From Gerris lacustris (lineage: Eukaryota; Arthropoda; Insecta; Hemiptera; Gerridae), in the NCBI GenBank assembly GCA_951217055.1, contig OX578277.1, positions 14,067,218-14,131,217 on the forward strand: a stretch of DNA of 64,000 bases. Reading direction: 5' to 3'. Numbering within the stretch: the stretch's first letter is position 1; each line of letters begins with the position of its first letter. Position numbers and translations under genes: made by a program. Shown here in pieces: positions 43,270 through 56,440 of the stretch. The notes beneath the pieces are model-generated. The model had not been told where the DNA came from. It did not search any database and was given only the letters and a program-made list of their open reading frames with translations.

Positions 43270-43590
43270 GCTGTCATTCAATGTTTATCACAAATTTGAG
43301 ACCCGTCAAAATGAAGATTGCGTAAATATTGGATATGGCAAAACAAATAAAATAACTGGCGGATTTTTTCCGAACTAACTTTCCGCACAGCAAAATTTGC
43401 TGAAAACTAATTAAATTCTGCTGAAAGATGGCTAAAAGTATTAAAATAATGCATTGTCATCGTGTTCTGAGCTATGCTAAAAGTTTCAAATGTCTAGCTA
43501 CTCGGGAAGTTAGTTAGAAATCGATTGCCAGATTTGTACCGGACAAACAAACAAACAAGAAAGCAAGCTAATAAAAACGTAGTAAAATAC
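43270..43590. repeat. Inverted-repeat partner of 40810-41115
   Basis: See the shared words at the partner. The two copies are 2.2 kb apart. Confidence 0.85.
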
Positions 43591-43763
43591 ATCAAGATGC
43601 ACACAAATAACGATTTCATTACTCTTCTTGACATTTGCATATATTTTCTCCCCAGTTGCCATTTGTTTTAAATTTTCTCCGCAAAGTTGAATCTCTTAGC
43701 TGGCTTCTTTATTAAAATCACAGATGTTATAAATAACTACTTTTTTCAAACAAAATCCAATAA

Positions 43764-44337
43764 TAGTCCAGGAGATAGCGCGCAAAAAAGTGTCTGACTA
43801 ACATCAAGCTAGAAATTTGTGTTCAAGTAAATATTTTGTAGCCTTTTATGAATATGTGGTTGTCTAAGTTCGACTGAGGGACATCTTGGCAATAGGCATT
43901 TGAAAAAAACAATCCGGTGGAGAGCGGCCATGTCTCGCACTTTATTGTGGACAATGTGATTTTCATGGTCCTGAGTACGAACTTAGTAGTCAAGTTAAAT
44001 CAAGTTGATGTTAGTTTGTCACTTGATAGGTGAACACTTTGATTTAGAGTAATATTTGACTAACTAACCTATAAAGTGACTAACTATCAACAACTTCACT
44101 TTCGATCTACTAAGTTCGTACTCAGGATCAAGAAAATCACATTATCGACCATAAAGGGCGGGACGCATGGCCGCTCTCCAGCGCTTTGTTTTTTTCAAAT
44201 GCCAATTGCCAAGCTATGTCCCGCAGACAAATTTAGCCGACCACATGTCCTTAAAAGGCAATAAAAGATTTACTTATACACAAATTTCTAGCTTGATGTT
44301 AGTCAGACACCTATTTTGCACGCTATCTCCTGGACTA
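43764..44337. mobile_element. MITE family H, copy 2
   Basis: TAGTCCAGGAGATAGCGCGC and GCTATCTCCTGGACTA are inverted, flanked by TAA on both sides. A 3-bp TAA duplication would suit PIF/Harbinger. Internal arms match copy 1 at 32184-32757. Confidence 0.85.
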
Positions 44338-44339
44338 TA

Positions 44340-45065
44340 AGATCGTACTGTATTAAAAATTATTAGAAAAGGGGAATACAGAAATAAAAATTAAACCATA
44401 AAATCGAGAAAAAAAAACTACTGTCGATTAATATATTTCTCTACAAACACATTTTTATCATAAAATTTTTCCTTTTTTTTTTTTTTTTACAATATTCAAT
44501 TATCAATATTTCTAGATAACGACTAAAGCTTAAATGTAAATTATTTATTATTGTACTAGCTTCTTTGGAACATAAATATAATATCTTTTAATGAGTTCCT
44601 GAAACAAAAATAAGCGATGACGTGTAATTAACCTATAATAATAATTATTATATATCAATATTCTAATTGTTTTATTTAATATCTTTGAAATATATTTTAT
44701 TTATTAAAGTATAACATTTAGTTGATGAAATGTTAATCAGAATTTCTAATTTACCTAATCTAATTTAATATTACATTTTGTTTGAGCTTCGTTTAGCTCC
44801 GACAGCAGTAGCAGTACACAACAAATATTTTCATGTAGCGTGGGATTTGACCTTGAGTGAATATATATGAGGGTTTAACATACCCCACAGTTTATTAATG
44901 CAATACTTTCCTGCTTTACTGTAGAATTTTTTGTGTATTTCTTTTGATAAATGTGATTAGTTTATGCTAAGCAGGATTATCTAGACTTTGAAACTTTTAC
45001 TATTTTTATATAATTAAATAATCAAATAGGGTGAAACAATATAGGTATGACAAACATTTTTAAAA
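44340..45065. other. Intergenic DNA, nothing recognised
   Basis: Very AT-rich, no coding or repeat structure resolved. Confidence 0.4.
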
Positions 45066-45705
45066 GAAACTTCAACAAACTGAACAAAGCGCCGCTAGAT
45101 TTGGGAATCCTATTCATCATCGGTTAATAATCAAAGCGCATGTCTTATGATATGCGTTAATAGTTTATGATATGCGTCATAGAATAATTGTAAATATGAA
45201 CTTAAACTGAACAAAGCGCCGCTAGATTTGGGCATCCTAATCATCATCGGTTAATACTCAAAGCGCATGTCTTATGATATGCGTCATAGAATAACTGTAA
45301 ATATGAACTTAAACTGAACAAAGCGCCGCTAGATTTGGGCATCCTAATCATCATCGGTTAATACTCAAAGCGCATGTCTTATGATATGCGTCATAGAATA
45401 ACCGTAAATATGATCTTAAACTGAACAATGAAAACCTCGTCTTATGATATGCGTTAATAGTTTATGATATGCGTCATAGAATAACTGTAAATATGAACTT
45501 AAACTGAACAAAGCGCCGCTAGATTTGGGCATCCTAATCATCATCGGTTAATACTCAAAGCGCATGTCTTATGATATGCGTTAATAGTTTATGATATGCG
45601 TCATAGAATAACTGTAAATATGAACTTAAACTGAACAAAGCGCCGCTAGATTTGGGCATCCTAATCATCATCGGTTAATACTCAAAGCGCATGTCTTATG
45701 ATCAT
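45066..45705. repeat. Minisatellite, 108-130 bp units, about five copies
   Basis: ACAAAGCGCCGCTAGATTTG recurs at about 45083, 45213, 45321, 45513 and 45639. Units differ by presence of a short GTTAATAGTTTATGATATGC insert, and one unit has the core replaced by TGAAAACCTCGTCTTATG. Confidence 0.92.
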
Positions 45706-46029
45706 AGGCTACTAATCAAAACGCATATTTTATGGCGAATAATTGTAATTTCTCCTCCCTTTGCAAAACTATAATTTCAATTTCTAATCTCATATTCAGA
45801 TAGAAAATAAATGTTTCTACTAGATAACACTCAATTGTCATACTTATAGAACCTGTAACATTTTATAAAAAACTTAAGATAATATTATTATAACCCCATG
45901 TTTTAAAATTGGGTTTTAAATTATTTGTTGTGATCAATAAAAAAACAATGTCACTCAAACTAAAAAATTGTGGTCCAAACTGCAGAACAACCCAGAGCAG
46001 GATGAATTTACATACGTATTTATAAATAC

Positions 46030-46330
46030 ATATGTATATTGTATGAAACGTATTTACGCGGGACGATGACGAATAAAAGTCAACCGATTTAGTTAAAAAA
46101 TTTGGCGTAGGTGTTCCTTTAATCATGCTCAGACAAAGTTTGTTGGTGAGCATTATCCATCAAAGCGTTCACGTGCAACGCTCGCGCAATTTTGAGCTTA
46201 AAATTTCAAATTGGACTTTTAAGAAAGGAAAAGATTCTTCATTTATGCATTCTTTGAGACAAAAAGTTTGTTGCAAATACATTTTTATAAGCCAAAAGTG
46301 ACATCTTAGAAGTGTTAAAGATCACCAAAT
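46030..46330 (-). repeat. Dispersed repeat family B, copy 3
   Basis: Reverse complement of copies 1 and 2: GTCAACCGATTTAGTTAAAA, TTGGTGAGCATTATCC and CGTTCACGTGCAACGCTCGC. Confidence 0.65.
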
Positions 46331-47584
46331 CTATTTAAACTTATCTAAAAGTTATAGAAAGAGAAAGGGAAGTTGATAAAATTAAAAATACAAAGTTGCA
46401 GCAAATTTTGTTCTCTATAATATTGATAATAACTATCTTTGCTCTCCGATGCATAGGAACAAAGATATTTAGCAAACCCCGAGAAAAGTCCGAAAATTTC
46501 TAGATTTTTTTCAAGCACCACGAAGTCTAATCGGATATCAGAGGCCTACTTGAGTGATTAAAACAGTTTCCAGAACTCCATCCGAATTTCAAAGGCAAAA
46601 GCCAAATTTGCAGCCATCACAATATTAAACTACAGTTTACTTTTTCTGCGCAATCCCAAATTTAACGCCTCTTAACCCTTAGTTTTCACGGAACTCTAGC
46701 TGGTATAATCACTGAATCTAGATTAGTATAATCATTCTTTTGAAGTTATTAATTTTAAAGGTAAAACCAAATCTCTGGAGCGAAACCAGGGGTATATTAA
46801 GAGGCAGGGCAGCTCAGTTTTTTTTTAGCCGAGAAATATACGGAACAGCAAATTGAGACGGGTTGTAGGGCAGAGCAGTAGAACTTTTCGCGTAGAGTAG
46901 TTTATTACAGGGGTTGAAAAAACTGTACTGCCCTGGCCTTCGCCTCACTGTACGCCCGGCTGAAGAGGTGGCCAGGGAAGGGTGAAGATTCCACTTTAAA
47001 CTCTTAAGAGGCGACTCGGCTCTATCTAAAATATTTCTCCTCTCTCGTCTTTGTTCACTTAAGTGAGAGCGTTTATAAACCGATGGATGTGATTTCAGTG
47101 CTGCCTTAAATGAATGTTGCGCTCACAACTTAACATATGACAAACTATTAGCTTTAAGTTTTATATTAGAGATCTCCTAATTACATGCCACAAATTGAGA
47201 AATCAATAAAGAAATGCAGACAAGTTCTATTTTTATTATAAAATCAAGCATTGCTAGGCATACCTATTTGTCATACATTTTTTATGCTTTACCACTAGTC
47301 TAGTACAATATTAATAGAAGGACTAAAAAAGTAATATGCTTAATCGAACCATATTTGAAGTAGTAAACATTTAATTGTAGAGCTAAATTTTAATAATAAT
47401 GCTTCAGGAACTCAGAACTAAACCTAATATATGTGTTAGACGTTTCTGTGAACTTATATACATATATATTAAAGTAATTTACATTTTTGATATACATATT
47501 TAAATTTAAAAAGTGAAGAATAATATTTTAAATCGTGTTAAAGAAATAATTTATATAATATAACTAATATATTATATTACTAAA
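46331..47584. other. Intergenic DNA, nothing recognised
   Basis: No coding or well-bounded element seen. Confidence 0.4.
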
Positions 47585-47586
47585 AG

Positions 47587-47722
47587 CAGTGGTGCTCCCA
47601 AGATTTTTCTTGGGGGGGGGGGGGGGGGTGTTTTAAATTGAAGTAAGTATTATACAAATACACTTAAAATTTCATCGTTCTCCTCCCAAGTATCGACACT
47701 ACCCCCCCGTGGGTGGACCACT
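47587..47722. mobile_element. Possible small hAT-like MITE
   Basis: CAGTGGTGCTCCCAAG and GTGGACCACTG form imperfect inverted ends around a G17 run and a C7 run. The target duplication is unclear. Confidence 0.4.
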
Positions 47723-48089
47723 GGTTAAAAATATAGCTAACAAAGTAGCACACTAGTGGACTGGGGCCTAACATACTCAGTACTGAGCAATTATTCCTAA
47801 ATTGCAAAATTCAAATTAAGGAAGTCAAAACACAGTTTTAACATTGGCATGAATGTTTAGAGACGTATTTGTTGTAATATTTTGGGGGAAAAAGATAAGA
47901 AAGGAGTTCTTCTGCTGTTCCAGGATCCATCCTTAAAATAAGTTCAACAAAAATAATGTCCTTGAATGATGACGGAAATACTATTTATTCAAATTAAGGA
48001 ACTCAATAAATTACTTATACGTAAAAAGTTTTGATTTTGGCAGGGATTTTTAGAGACGTATTTGTTTTAACATTTTAGGGATAAATGCT

Positions 48090-48243
48090 AAATACAGCCG
48101 AACCCAACAGAGGAAACGAGTAGAGAATTGGTATCTACGCATGCCCAGTTGCAGATGCGCAGGCGCACTTTAGACTAAGCATGCGCAGATACCAATGCTT
48201 TGGTCTTTTCCTCTATACGATTCGGCAGTCTGGACGAGGCTTA
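48090..48243. mobile_element. TTAA MITE family P, copy 1
   Basis: CCGAACCCAACAGAGGAAAC and the inverse ending TTCGGCAGTCTGGACGAGGC, then TTAA. Interior GATGCGCAGGCGCACTTTAG and GCATGCGCAG. Family also at 52943, 55828 and 58073. Confidence 0.82.
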
Positions 48244-48543
48244 AGGAGTCCTACGGCTCAACAAAAACCATGTGCTTGAATGATAACAAAAATACTATTG
48301 TAATTAGGGTCTAACAAAAACCATCATACATAATATAAACTTTTAAGTATATTTTCTTGTCAAATAAATAATTAAATGTAACTTGAACTTTAAGTTATTG
48401 ACTTTAATTTTAATCTGATTAAGATTTGCATACTGATATTTTGTATATGATTTTAAGTTCACAGAAACATTCAACAGTTTTAATTATTAATACTATCGAT
48501 AGGATATTATCGATTAGGATCCAATGATCTTGTGCAGTAGATT

Positions 48544-48668
48544 TCAAACCGAAGGTCTAACAAGTCCACAGTGGAGACAAGTACTTGATTCGTCCGTTTC
48601 TTTCCCATTCTCGGTAATGGTTTTCTCCTGGATTGATTTGGAGCGCTTCTTCTGTTTTAAATCTGGAT
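48544..48668 (-). CDS. Hdc candidate terminal exon (alternative 2)
   Basis: Strong acceptor ACTTTTTCTATTTCCAG, in phase with the donor at 56570. Encodes [20 protein letters not shown] through [13 protein letters not shown] and stop TGA. The codon use and acceptor look real. The CLHCG ending is unusual. It would give an intron of 7.9 kb. Confidence 0.6.
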
Positions 48669-51600
48669 CTGGAAATAGAAAAAGTGATAATACTTGGTTA
48701 ATGAAAATCTTTTGAAGATTCATTGTAATTAACTTACCTTTTATTTAACTTATGAAGTTTAATGATAATGGAATAACACAAACTGTCTCCCCACGTAAAA
48801 CGAAACGACCTATCAACAAAGCAGCTTCCAGCCTTCAAAAGGCCATCATCAGTCCCACGTCGACATGAAGGAGACTCTCCTCTCACTAAATCTTTTTATT
48901 AATTTAACTCTTTTTCTTCTGCAATAGGCACTGATGATGGCCTTTTGATGGCTGAAAGCTGCTTTGATATTTAAGTAATTTCAATTTACGTGGAGAAGTA
49001 CGACAGTTAGTGTTATTCCTTTAAGATAATCTCCATAGAGGCTCCCTTATCTAACTTTAATGATAATTTTTGTCTGTTAAAAATCATTACTATAGTTATT
49101 ATTTGTTCAGTGTCCATTAACTAAAAAGGGTTTTGGAAGTATATAAGTATATTTTCAGAGTTATGCAAGTGAAACATATGTCTTGAAGTTATTTAGTGAA
49201 ATATTATATAAATATTTACTCTTAAATATAAAAGACCAATGTTTAAATATTATATCCGCTTCAGTTATTGGTATTTACCAATAACTTTAGAGCAGTGGCT
49301 TTAACAAGGTTTACACAAATTTCAACTAAATTTTAATGTAATGAGTTCTTTACAAAAGTAATCAATTTCAAAGGTTCCCTTTCCTATTTATCGTAAGTAA
49401 TGTTATGTCTAACTGTTTAGTACAGTCATAACACAAATTAAAAAAAAAAATATTGAACCCCTGAAAGCATATTCATTTGAATAATAAGCTACATTAAACC
49501 ACATAAATTAAGCTACATAAAAGCCACAAAAATGGCTGAAATTTAAGCTGTATAATTTAGAGCTAATGCTTTATAATCAAATATCAGTTAATTATTAGAA
49601 GGACTTGTGTTTACATTGCCGTTAACGTAGAACTAGAACTAGTGTTTACATTTCCGTTAACTTAGAACTAGTGTGTTTACATTACCGCTAACTAAGAACT
49701 AGTATTTACATTACCATGGAACTATGGTCAAGATGTTAGCCGTGAAAATGTGGCAACGTATTACACAGACGTCTATTTACAACTCTTAATTTGATTTTTA
49801 AGGCATAAGATAAGTCTACGGTAGGTGTAGAGTGTTATCATGGATATGATATTGGGCTGGGAAAAACAACAGGTTAAAATAATGACAGGAAATAAATCGA
49901 AATGCAAAATGTGGCACTCTTAAATATTAAATATAGTACTAGGAATTAAATTTTCGTAAGCAGTTTTTGAACCCTTTGTTTTCTATTATCAACATTATTG
50001 AGTAGTGTCCCGACATTCGCATTTAAGACAACCACATTTACTCCAATAAAAATAAATGTTTGTTTTGATTTGTTGGTCTTTAAATAGATATAATAACTTA
50101 ACTAAATTAATTTACTTAGTTCTACATTTTTTCTAATTATAAAATTAAGCCCGTTTCCACGGGCTTACGGGCTCGTAATAAAATAAAACACTATATAATA
50201 TGATATAAATAGATATGTTTTATGTGTCTCTTAAGGATTTTCTTTTGTTTGGTTATTAATAATTAATTTAAGACAATTCCAACTTCTAATCTTAAATCCC
50301 AGCTATATTTCGCCTTTATTTAGACTTCTTCAGGCTAATTATGGTATTTTTCATAATCACATGAATTATATAAAATTATTTTTTAAAAAATTGTTTAATT
50401 CAATAAACATGTCATTACTTCACATGTATTGAGATTAAACATTAAAATTGACTTGAGTCTACCCTGAATAACTATTAGTAGGAGTTCAGTAGCTCAGAGC
50501 AAAGAAGGGGTAGAGGGAACAATCCGATTTGAAAAGTGGTTCATTATGCTCCCCCCCCCCCCTATACTAAACCTCCCAAGCAAGCTCAATCCGAACTAAA
50601 GTGATCACATGGTCACTGGTCCTTGTCTTATTGGTCTATATGCCGGGGAAGTGTGACGTCACTTACCTAAAAAAAAGTGTGTGTTGTTACGTTGGCTAAG
50701 CTGCACTGGCTCATAACAAACAATATACTTCTAGGGTTTATCAGTGCTATTTTATTTTATTATTATTTTTTAATCAATTATTTGTTTTATCATCTATAAT
50801 GTATACATTTATTGGCTTATTAATGATGTTACTGATACATGATAAGGTTAAAAACAGTTAAAAAAGCTTTTAATAGAGTAAAAAGAGCACATCTGTGAGT
50901 AAGTTATTTTACATCTTCTTTGAGTTATTTGTGAGAATTATTTGTTTTATCATCTAAAATGTATACATTTATTGGCTTATTAATGATGTTACTGATACAT
51001 GATAAGGTTAAAAACAGTTAAAAAAGCTTTTAATAGAGTAAAAAGAGCACATCTGTAAGTAAGTTATTTTACATCTTATTTGAGTTATTTGTGAGAATTA
51101 TTTGTTTTATCACCTATAATGTATACACTTGTTGGCTTATTAATGATGTTACTAATATATGATAAGGTTAAAAACTGTTAAAAAAGCTTTTAATAGAATG
51201 AAAAGAGGAAAAAACTATAAAATGCTCACAGAACTCTAGTAAATAATGGTTTGTTATGAGCCAGAAAAGATAACCTGACGAAAAATCGTGGAGGGCGCAT
51301 GACGTCACAGCAACCTTTGTCACTTTTACGTAACCTCTCTGACGCGACGTATTTCTTGTCCTTACGTCCACACAGACACTTGTCAACAAATCCTTATCAG
51401 TAGCATTTATTTGATACCCCACTCAAAGGAGATTGCTATTGGTTATGTAGAAACTGTTACATGTTTATTAACGATGTTACTGCCTTTAGATAATTATATG
51501 GTCAATAACAAACATTAAAGTGCATATTTATAAAGAAAACTGTATTAAAAATAAAAATATTAAATGTCGTAAGAAAATATCACTTATTCTTATCAGCTGA

Positions 51601-54600
51601 TACCAGATAAATTTCGAGTTTTTATCGAGATATCGATACTGTTTCACCAAACTGCCGCTTGAAAGTGTTAGCATATGGGGGGAGCATAATGAACCACTTT
51701 TTGAGACCCAGATTCTATAGTATTGTTCCCTCTACCACTTCCTTGCTCTGAGTTCAGTAGGAAGTTAGAAGGTAACAGAAGGTAGTTCGATTTTCACTTT
51801 TTTAGTACTACATTTCGTCAATAGTCATGGCAACCGCATTTAGAGAGGGAGGGGTAAAGTTTGGTTAAACTGTTGGTTACAATGGATTTATAATGCCCCA
51901 AAACATAACAATGATTTAATGTTTTTTCATGAAGAGGAGATCGTTTCAACACTGTCTTTCCCCTGATTTGATTTATATGAAAGGTTATATAAATGATAGT
52001 TATAAACATTGTTTTAGCACGGCACACACCACGTATTCCTGAAAAAATTCTTATAGTCACTGTTGGTGGCACAAGCTCCAGTGTTCATACCTGATTGCTA
52101 GATCTCTGAGGAATGTCGAACAGGCCATCAAGTTATTAAAAAGATTTACTTGCCTTCTTCAGCAGAGTATTGACGGTAAAAAAACCAAACAAACTACAAA
52201 ACATAACAAATATATATATGCGAGTAATAATAATGCCTAAAGTTAGGTTAGTATGTTAGATATTTACATAGATTTTATATGTTAGTTATTAATCGCAAAA
52301 AACAATTTATTTAGATATTTCCAATCAATTTAAATGGTGACGTATTGCATTTTAAATTAACAAAAATGATTAAGCAGCTCTATAACTAAAAGTGTACTAT
52401 TCTATGGGCAAATACGATACTTGATTACTTTCCTGAAATTACAGGATGAAGCCTTAATAATTGCAAGTGATAACCTACTAGTTAATTTTGAGCTACCTGT
52501 GATCATTTTGTAAGATGACGTCACCCTTCAGTATGATGGGAAATATCCAATAAACTGTGAATCCATGTAAAAATGTTGTTCACCGATTGCTTCATATTGG
52601 AATTCTGCACATCGTTCCCAAGTTGTAACTTTTCTTTTTGCTCAAATTTATCCGTTTTTCTGTCTCCGATTCCTTCCAACATGCACAACTCTGAAACGTA
52701 TGTATTTTTAGGTGAATACATTTTGAAAATAGAAATTAAAAAAGAAAAAAAAAATGTTGCTTTTTAGCCCCTAGAATTATTTTACCAAAACGTTCGTATG
52801 CACACAATCCCCAAATTATTAACATTTATTATAAATAAAGTTGTTTTAATTAATCATTTATTTGCAAGACAATGTACAGTACAAATTAGTCAACTTAAGT
52901 CATTATTAGAAATGACATCATGTGTGATAGGGCTCCAGTTTAAAGCCTTGTCCATAATGCCGAACCGAACAGAGGAAACAAGCCGAGCATTTGCCTCTAC
53001 GCGCAGGCGCACTTTAGACTGGGCATGCGCAGAGTGAGATGCGCAGGCGTACTTTAGACTGGGCATGCGCAGAGTGAGATACGCAGGCGCACTTTAGACT
53101 GGGCATGCGCAAAGACCAATGTTCTGCTCGTTTCCTCTGTTCGGTTCGGTAGTTTGGAAAAGTCTTATTAAAGTTCCAATTGCATAGAAACGAATAAAAA
53201 TAAAACGATTTATTTTGTTTAACAACGACTGCTGAAAACATATATTGATAAATATATTGATTAAACCCCGATGATTGTTTCTAAATCAGTTTGATGTTCT
53301 AAAATTGATTGATTGTTTCAAATGTGTACATTTACAAAATGTTTAATCAAAATCATGGATACCATTGAACCAAATAAAACAAATTTACTGTGCCGTATCA
53401 GATCCGTACTTTGGACGTATGCTGACCGTTTATCGTCAGTGTTATTTCCCTACACGCACTCCGCCTTTTTTCAGCTCCTAGCAAGTTTACATATTTGTTG
53501 TTTCACTAAGGGGACCTGAAAACGGGTCCATCGAAATCTCCAAATTGAATTATCGCTTCACCAGGATATATTGTCTATATGTACGAGGTATATGAGAGAG
53601 TAAATGAACCGAACAAATGCAGCAGAAAACCTGATATTTGAAATTATGCGAGGAAATTATATTTATAAATAATAAACCCCAAATCGAATTATCGCTTCAC
53701 CAGGATATATTGTCTATATTCTATATGTATACGAGGTATATGAGAGAGTAAATGAACCGAACAAATGCAGCAGAAAACCTGATATTTGAAATTATGCGAG
53801 GAAATTATATTTATAAATAATAAACCCCAAATCGAATTATCGCTTCACCAGGATATATTGTCTATATGTACGAGGTATATGAGAGAGTAAATGAACCGAA
53901 CAAATGCAGCAGAAAACCTGATATTTGAAATTATGCTAGGAAAATATATTTATAAATAATAAACATAATTTGAATAAATTATTTTATTCTTATGCATTTA
54001 TCCCATAAATACATATTTGATATTAATATTTATGTATTAGTTTTTCTTTGATCCCTGTAAAATTGTGTGAACATAAAATAATAATGACAATAAACATAAT
54101 TATAATTTTAAGCACTTTAAATGGACGGAAGAATCATTACTGTGCGCCGTATCTGATCCGTAACTCAGCTTATCGGCTGCCTATTATTGGCCTGACTGCC
54201 TACTGAAGCTGCAGCGTCACCGTTAAAAAATAAACAACAACAATTTGCGCTTGACTCATTGTAGTAATGTGTATACAGTTTAAATGCATTATCAGAATGA
54301 CAGCCGATACGCAGATCGGACACGGGGCTGTATAATGAGGGTACCGACCTAATATCAGCGTAAACACTCTTAAAATAAAAAATAAAAATAAACTAAAGAA
54401 TCAATGCAAAATAAAATATGAAAGAAAGCAATTAAGAACAAACAAAAACTCCTGTCCAAACTAAATTTGACTACATTTTGTAAATTTTAAGTTATAATTA
54501 TAAATTAATTGTATATATTATAGTTAGGGTCCGTAGGCAAAACCAAGGACCCTTATATTTTCCTGCGTGTGTCTGTCCGTCCGTCCTGTCGCCTGCTCTC

Positions 54601-56399
54601 ACGGCTACACTTTTCGTCCGATCACTTTGAAATTTGGCATGTATGTGTCATGTACCTGCCCACATATTTTAAAAATATAGCGACTTAAAAAAAATATTTT
54701 TCAAAAAAATTAGGGTAAAAAAACTTAAGGGTTAACTTTTTTTTTTTTTTCGACACCGTGAGGGGTATCATATGAAAGGGTACGTCGAGCTGATTACAAA
54801 AATATAATTCTTAGTTATAACTTTGATAGGGCGAGCGTAGGCAAGTTTGAAGTGGGTGTGAAACGTGTCCCCCCCCCTCTATCTCGCTTATGTAAAGTGT
54901 AAAAAATCTGAAAAAATTCCTGAATTTTCTTCGACCAAAAATAAAGATACCACTTTTTGGAAATTTCGAAAAAAATATTATTTTATTTTTTATTGACAAA
55001 GTACGTTTTTTTTTTTTATAACTATGGTCTTTTCGATGTATTTATATGGTTGTAGTCCGGTTCAGTGGCAAAAAAATACTTTATCAGGAGTTTGTTTATG
55101 TGTTTTGAGAATATCAGACCCATAGGATAGTTCAAAGTAAGCTTTTTAGCATTTTAAAAAACACCATCAATAGGGTACTACTTAAACTTTACAGTGTGGC
55201 CTACGGACCCTCGCTGTGTGCTGACTAGCACACACTTGACCTGTTTATTTTAAATATCAACGCGCAAATTCACAAAAATATTCGGACAATGCTTTGAATC
55301 TAAAAATAATTTTTTTAAGCACTTAATCGAATCATATGTAAAAATAATAACGGTACTTCTTTAGACTGTTACTCCCCTTACAAAAATTGGACTAAACATC
55401 CTTTGGTCTTAATAGCTATTTAGTCATAGTAATTTATATTCCAAAAAATCATAGGGGAGTAAAAATCTAATGAAGTGCCTCAATAACTATATAATATCTA
55501 TTGTAACAATAACAATTATCGTTATTACTAAAAATAACAAATCATATAGCACTTTAATAACTACAAATAAAATTAAACAAATCAAAATTTAATATTTCTT
55601 GTTTCATTTTCATTTTGAGGGTATTATTTACACATGATATTTAGTAATATTAATTTACACAGAGTCCGTCAGTTGTTGCTTCGGTAACCTCATTGGTGAA
55701 TTACAATGGATAATTTTTAATAAAAATATTTAGTTCACTTTTATAACACTTGGGGAACCACTACTATATATATATATAAGCCATGATTACACTGCACAGT
55801 GTCTGAAACTTCTGCTATTGTTTATCTTAAGTCTCGTCTAGACTGCCGACAAAACAGAGGAAACGAGCAGAACATTGGTCTCTGCGCATGCCTAGTCTGA
55901 GATGCGCAAGCGCATTTTAGACTGGGCATGCGCATTTTAGACTGGGCATGCGCATTTTAGACTGGGTATGCGCATTTTAGACTGGACATGCGCATTTTGG
56001 ACTGGGCATGCGCATTTTAGATTGGGCATGCGCACATACAAATGTTTTGCCAACGTTTCCTCTGTTCAGTTAGGCAGTTTGGACGAGGATTAAAGCTTTA
56101 AAGTTAATATAAATACAAAATTGTTTAAAGTCACACAAACTATAAAGAGAAAGTTAAACATATTACAGTATAAGAACAAACTAAGAGATTTTCTAAAGAC
56201 TCTAATAACAAGAATAAAAGTGTTTATTTAGATTATTATAGTTAAAATAAAATAAAAACACACACTTTACATAACACATTGTAATTCAATTAAAAAGCAA
56301 GGTAATACATTTGGCATGCGTGTACACAAAATAAAAACAATCACTACATAATAAACATGCTCAGATATTTCATTTTGAAATTTAATTTTATCTATTCTG

Positions 56400-56440
<41 letters not shown>

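Noticed and set aside
51168..51422. 84-residue minus-strand open frame as a transposase
   Set aside because: No DDE or other transposase motif. It lies in the non-coding body of the hAT-like element at 50493-51752.
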